Below, one piece after another: positions 29,622 through 31,874 of a stretch of 31,874 nt of DNA. The notes under the pieces are model-generated. The model worked only from the letters and a program-made list of their open reading frames with translations. It was not told the origin of the DNA and made no database searches. How positions within the stretch are numbered: position 1 is the stretch's first letter; every line of letters begins with the position of its first letter. The translations under genes and the position numbers were made by a program. Source of the DNA: a virus; the IMG/VR virus record IMGVR_UViG_3300035126_000208, positions 1 to 31,874 of that record, one strand, 5' to 3'.

Positions 29622-29887
29622 AAAAACACGTTAAAACATATCTTGACCATTTCGGCTATGACAAAAGCGATTTCATTCCTTGTGAGGTATGTGGCGCACA
29701 AGCTGTGGACATTCACCACATCGAAGCACGTGGCATGGGTGGAAGCAAACACGCTGATGTGATTGAAAACCTGATGGCGTTATGTAGAAAAGACCATGCC
29801 CGGTATGGGGATAACAAGTCATTCAAAGATTGGCTCAAAAAAGTTCACGCACTTAAACTTGAACAAGCGCACCGAGATACTGATTGA
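29618..29887 (+). CDS. Short HNH endonuclease
   Basis: The start at 29618 couples by ATGA with the previous gene. 89 residues: zinc-type CxxC (Cys22, Cys25), HHIEARGMGG with His33-His34, Asn51 (ENLMALC) and Cys56 with His60 (CRKDH), a complete HNH signature with a structural zinc. It is much shorter than packaging HNH nucleases beside terminases, and base composition is normal for the phage, unlike the preceding homing nuclease. It may have a role in DNA processing; target unknown. Confidence 0.78.
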   Translation: MKKHVKTYLDHFGYDKSDFIPCEVCGAQAVDIHHIEARGMGGSKHADVIENLMALCRKDHARYGDNKSFKDWLKKVHALKLEQAHRDTD

Positions 29888-30392
29888 ACTTGCCAACTCC
29901 AAGTGGCTGCCTGACTTCTGCAATAAAATTGGAAGCCATGTCGCTGCCGACCTACAACAACACTTGCTTCTAATCTGCTGTGAAATGGATGCCGACCGCC
30001 TGATACAACTGCACGAAAGCAATGGACTTGTTTATTACCTTGTCAGGGTGGGATGCAATGCGGTAAACGGCAATCGTTACACAAAGTTCTACCGGGACTT
30101 CCTTCGCACCACAGAAACCTTGCCCGAAAATTACGATGAGGAAGCAGAGGACTATGACGAAACTCACATCAGGCGCAAACAGGAAGCCGTGGAGTCTGTC
30201 AATTTCAAAGAGGTGGCTAATCATTTCAACCGGAGTGAGTGGTATGTGGTTAAACTTTGGCAGCTATGGGAAGACAAACAAAGCATGGCAATGATAGCCC
30301 GTGACACCAAAATAAACTACCGAGAGATAAGCCAAATAATCAACGCAATCAAAACACAAATCAAAGAAAAATATAATGAATACGATGACTGA
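29859..30392 (+). CDS. RNA polymerase sigma factor-like protein
   Basis: Predicted with a TTG start at 29859 (177 residues); an ATG at 29796 would overlap the HNH gene by 92 bases and adds residues that look non-coding. The first half (LPDFCNKIGSHVAADLQQHL) is helical, like sigma region 2; an acidic linker (ENYDEEAEDYDE) follows; the C-terminal part (VKLWQLWEDKQSMAMIARDT then KINYREISQIINAIKTQI) resembles the region 4 helix-turn-helix. If it is a sigma factor it could direct transcription of late genes, perhaps from the CTACTTTTATA sites. The match is weak by eye. Confidence 0.55.
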   Translation: MNKRTEILIELANSKWLPDFCNKIGSHVAADLQQHLLLICCEMDADRLIQLHESNGLVYYLVRVGCNAVNGNRYTKFYRDFLRTTETLPENYDEEAEDYDETHIRRKQEAVESVNFKEVANHFNRSEWYVVKLWQLWEDKQSMAMIARDTKINYREISQIINAIKTQIKEKYNEYDD

Positions 30393-30630
30393 CATTTTGG
30401 GAGTGGCGGCACTTTGTGTCCTGCTATCCCGGTACTTCTTTCCCCCGATGATTTCATTTGTCTATGCCTTGGACAGCCGTTACCGCAAGACAATCAAACC
30501 ATTTGAGTGTGGTTTCTGCCTATCGTGGTGGACCGGGCTGGTATGGTTTACCTTTCAATTTGGATTGTATGGTATAATTTATGGTGCATTATGTGCTATC
30601 TTTGGGGCGTTAATTGACCGATATCTATGA
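30376..30630 (+). CDS. Small membrane protein (DUF1360-like)
   Basis: Protein of 84 residues; ATG at 30376 or 30385. Two or three hydrophobic helices ('ILGVAALCVLLSRYF', 'WWTGLVWFTFQFGLYGIIYG', 'ALCAIFGALI') and the conserved-looking loop KPFECGFCLSWW, the CxxC type seen in DUF1360 membrane proteins. It lies in a chain of coupled small genes. Function unknown; the pair of cysteines could be redox active or bind a metal. Confidence 0.65.
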   Translation: MNTMTDILGVAALCVLLSRYFFPPMISFVYALDSRYRKTIKPFECGFCLSWWTGLVWFTFQFGLYGIIYGALCAIFGALIDRYL

Positions 30631-30713
30631 CACTAATTGAAATAGCAGGGATTGGAATTGCACTTGGTGTGCTTTTACCCTTTTTGTGTTACTACATAAT
30701 GACCAAAATATGA
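30627..30713 (+). CDS. 28-residue single-span membrane peptide
   Basis: ATG overlaps the previous stop (ATGA at 30627-30630), and its own TGA overlaps the next ATG (30710-30713). The product starts MTLIEIAGIGIALGVLLPF and is one membrane helix with a short basic end (TKI). Coupling on both sides argues that it is translated. Same length and opening as the peptide at 22685-22771. Confidence 0.55.
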   Translation: MTLIEIAGIGIALGVLLPFLCYYIMTKI

Positions 30714-30916
30714 CACCTGAACAGCGCAGTCTTTGCCTTGACCTGAAACCGCACATTGACCGGATAAACAAGACCGGCACCTACTCACTTGAAGCTGGGT
30801 ATTATGCCAAATTAAACGAAGTTCACAGGCAGTTGTACGGACAGCCGTTCCCGGCGTGTAGGTCATGTATGTTTGATGCACTAAAAAAACTATATCGGGA
30901 GGCCTTAAATGGTTAG
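30710..30916 (+). CDS. Hypothetical small protein with CxxC
   Basis: The start at 30710 (MTPEQRSLCLDLKPHIDRIN) couples by ATGA; an upstream ATG at 30686 lies in the previous gene. 68 residues, helical, with 'FPACRSCMFDALKKLYREAL' near the end; the CxxC could bind zinc. It overlaps the glycosyltransferase by 8 bases and carries GGGAGG just before that start. Confidence 0.58.
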   Translation: MTPEQRSLCLDLKPHIDRINKTGTYSLEAGYYAKLNEVHRQLYGQPFPACRSCMFDALKKLYREALNG

Positions 30917-31670
30917 TATAATTCATGGCGGTAACGCAGGGGATTTGATTTATGCACTCCCGGCAATGAGAGCAGCATCCCGGTTGCGTAATGAGAAAGT
31001 GCATCTGTATTTACAGGTAGATGTTCCTGCGCAGTATGGTTTCAATCACCCTATGGGTAAGGTGCAAATGAATTTAAAGATGGCTGAAATGCTTTTGCCA
31101 CTTTTGATGTCTACGGATTTCATAGGCAAATGCACAATCACGGATGAGAATATAAAATGTGATTACAACTTCAACCTATTCCGAAAGTTTCACAATTACA
31201 CAGGCCACATCTCCCAATGGTATTTTCACATTTACCCTGAACTTACCTGCAATTTAGCCGAGCCGATACACTTTGATGTGTGGCAATTAGGCAATCACCA
31301 AATCATTTTGAACCGCACAGCTCGTTATCACAATCCGACATTTGATTATTCCATCCTTCGCAGGTATCAGGATAAGATAAAATTTGTAGGGCTTGCCGAT
31401 GAATACCGCATCATTTCGGCCAAGCTGCCCGACATTTCTCACATCGAAGTAAAAGACTTTGTGGAGCTGTGCGGCATAATCAAGGGCTGTGAGTTATTTG
31501 TCGGCAACCAATCAATGGCCTACGCAATATCCGAAGTCATGAAGCATCCGAGAGTAGTTGAAATTTGCCCGACTGCGCACAACGTAATTCCAACGGGTGA
31601 CAACGGGTTTGGTGCATGGACAATTATGAACCTGACACAAATATTGAAATCAAAATATGAGCAAAACTAA
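30909..31670 (+). CDS. Glycosyltransferase, GT9/heptosyltransferase-like
   Basis: Protein of 253 residues. N-terminal GGNAGDLIYALPAM (7-20) is the glycine-rich acceptor loop of the ADP-heptosyltransferase family (usual form GxxGDxxxxxPxxxxL). Near the end 'FVGNQSMAYAISEVMKHPRV' and 'EICPTAHNV' match its nucleotide-sugar site. It is shorter than cellular members (about 350), lacking part of the middle. It overlaps the methyltransferase gene by 14 bases. Together with the GT4-like enzyme it suggests glycosylation of a phage or host component. Confidence 0.72.
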   Translation: MVSIIHGGNAGDLIYALPAMRAASRLRNEKVHLYLQVDVPAQYGFNHPMGKVQMNLKMAEMLLPLLMSTDFIGKCTITDENIKCDYNFNLFRKFHNYTGHISQWYFHIYPELTCNLAEPIHFDVWQLGNHQIILNRTARYHNPTFDYSILRRYQDKIKFVGLADEYRIISAKLPDISHIEVKDFVELCGIIKGCELFVGNQSMAYAISEVMKHPRVVEICPTAHNVIPTGDNGFGAWTIMNLTQILKSKYEQN

Positions 31671-31874
31671 ATCACCTATCACGGGTAAGGTAGCCAAAAA
31701 GGCATTTATCAAAGGTGGGGTGCAATACTACACTGACGAATTGAATAACATCTTCTGCAAAAAACTTGACCAATCAGGCATGGTTGGCGGTGGCAAAGAA
31801 GATGAACGCAATGCCGATGAGTTAAACCAAACCCGGCTTGACCGCATCCGCAAAATATCAGGCAAGGATAACCC
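31657..31874 (+). CDS. SAM-dependent methyltransferase, 5' part (continues at 14-539)
   Basis: ATG at 31657 overlaps the end of the GT9-like gene. It encodes the first 72 residues (MSKTKSPITGKVAKKAFIKG...), basic, then 'GVQYYTDELNNIF' and the region shared with the left end. The frame is open to the last base and continues in the left copy of the repeat to the stop at 539. See the 3' part for motifs. Confidence 0.85.
   Translation, partial: MSKTKSPITGKVAKKAFIKGGVQYYTDELNNIFCKKLDQSGMVGGGKEDERNADELNQTRLDRIRKISGKDN
31749..31874. repeat. Right copy of 126-base terminal direct repeat
   Basis: Identical to 14-139. See the left copy. Confidence 0.9.

Noticed and set aside
14-31874. CRISPR array, insertion sequence, integrase or attachment site
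   Set aside because: No regularly spaced repeats, no transposase or recombinase motifs, and no lysogeny cassette were found when reading both strands.

Overview
The window reads as the complete, circular or terminally redundant genome of a tailed phage (siphovirus-like, about 31.7 kb) infecting a member of the Bacteroidota. The host is inferred from repeated promoters of the Bacteroidota type (TTG, 19 bases, TAnnTTTG) and from the overall gene set; the species cannot be told. The last 126 bases (31749-31874) repeat bases 14-139 exactly, and a methyltransferase gene runs across that junction, so the two ends are adjacent. Bases 1-13 are a short fold-back that looks like an assembly or amplification artefact. 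No integrase, repressor cassette, CRISPR array or insertion sequence was seen, so a virulent lifestyle is likely but not proven.

Layout. (1) 30376-31874 continuing through 14-3853, plus strand: small membrane and hypothetical proteins, a GT9-like glycosyltransferase, a SAM methyltransferase, a ParB-like protein, a candidate small terminase subunit, a GT4-like glycosyltransferase and the large terminase. (2) 3871-12005, plus: small proteins, possible tail chaperones, a roughly 400-base non-coding block with two odd tRNA-like structures, terminators and a promoter, then tail proteins and the tape measure. (3) 12022-19771, plus: prohead protease, scaffold, major capsid protein, further virion proteins, a portal fused to a winged-helix and a MuF-like region, head-completion proteins and a probable receptor-binding fibre. 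(4) 19768-21336, plus: lysis cassette (holin-like, spanin-like, YkuD-like endolysin). A structured convergent terminator follows. (5) 21398-28944, minus: early and replication operon with metallophosphoesterase, Rad52-like annealing protein, SSB-like protein, stand-alone DnaA domain IV, cytosine-5 methyltransferase, DnaB-like helicase and a DUF1376-like replication protein. (6) 28945-29108: divergent promoter region with a perfect DnaA box, the best candidate origin. (7) 29109-30392, plus: two HNH nucleases and a sigma-factor-like protein.

How it works together (inference): the minus-strand operon is fired from host-like promoters, many placed so close to the start codon that the transcripts should be leaderless. 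The phage DnaA-like protein may act at the DnaA box near 29008, with the helicase, SSB and Rad52-like proteins doing replication and recombination. Virion genes on the plus strand are punctuated by a recurrent hairpin plus CTACTTTTATA-like motif directly before start codons (5391, 6003, 12022, 13058, 15255, and 22668 on the minus strand). This is the most interesting unexplained signal here, and could be a phage-specific promoter, terminator or processing signal. Two glycosyltransferases and a methyltransferase packed next to the terminase suggest modification of a glycan or of virion or DNA components.
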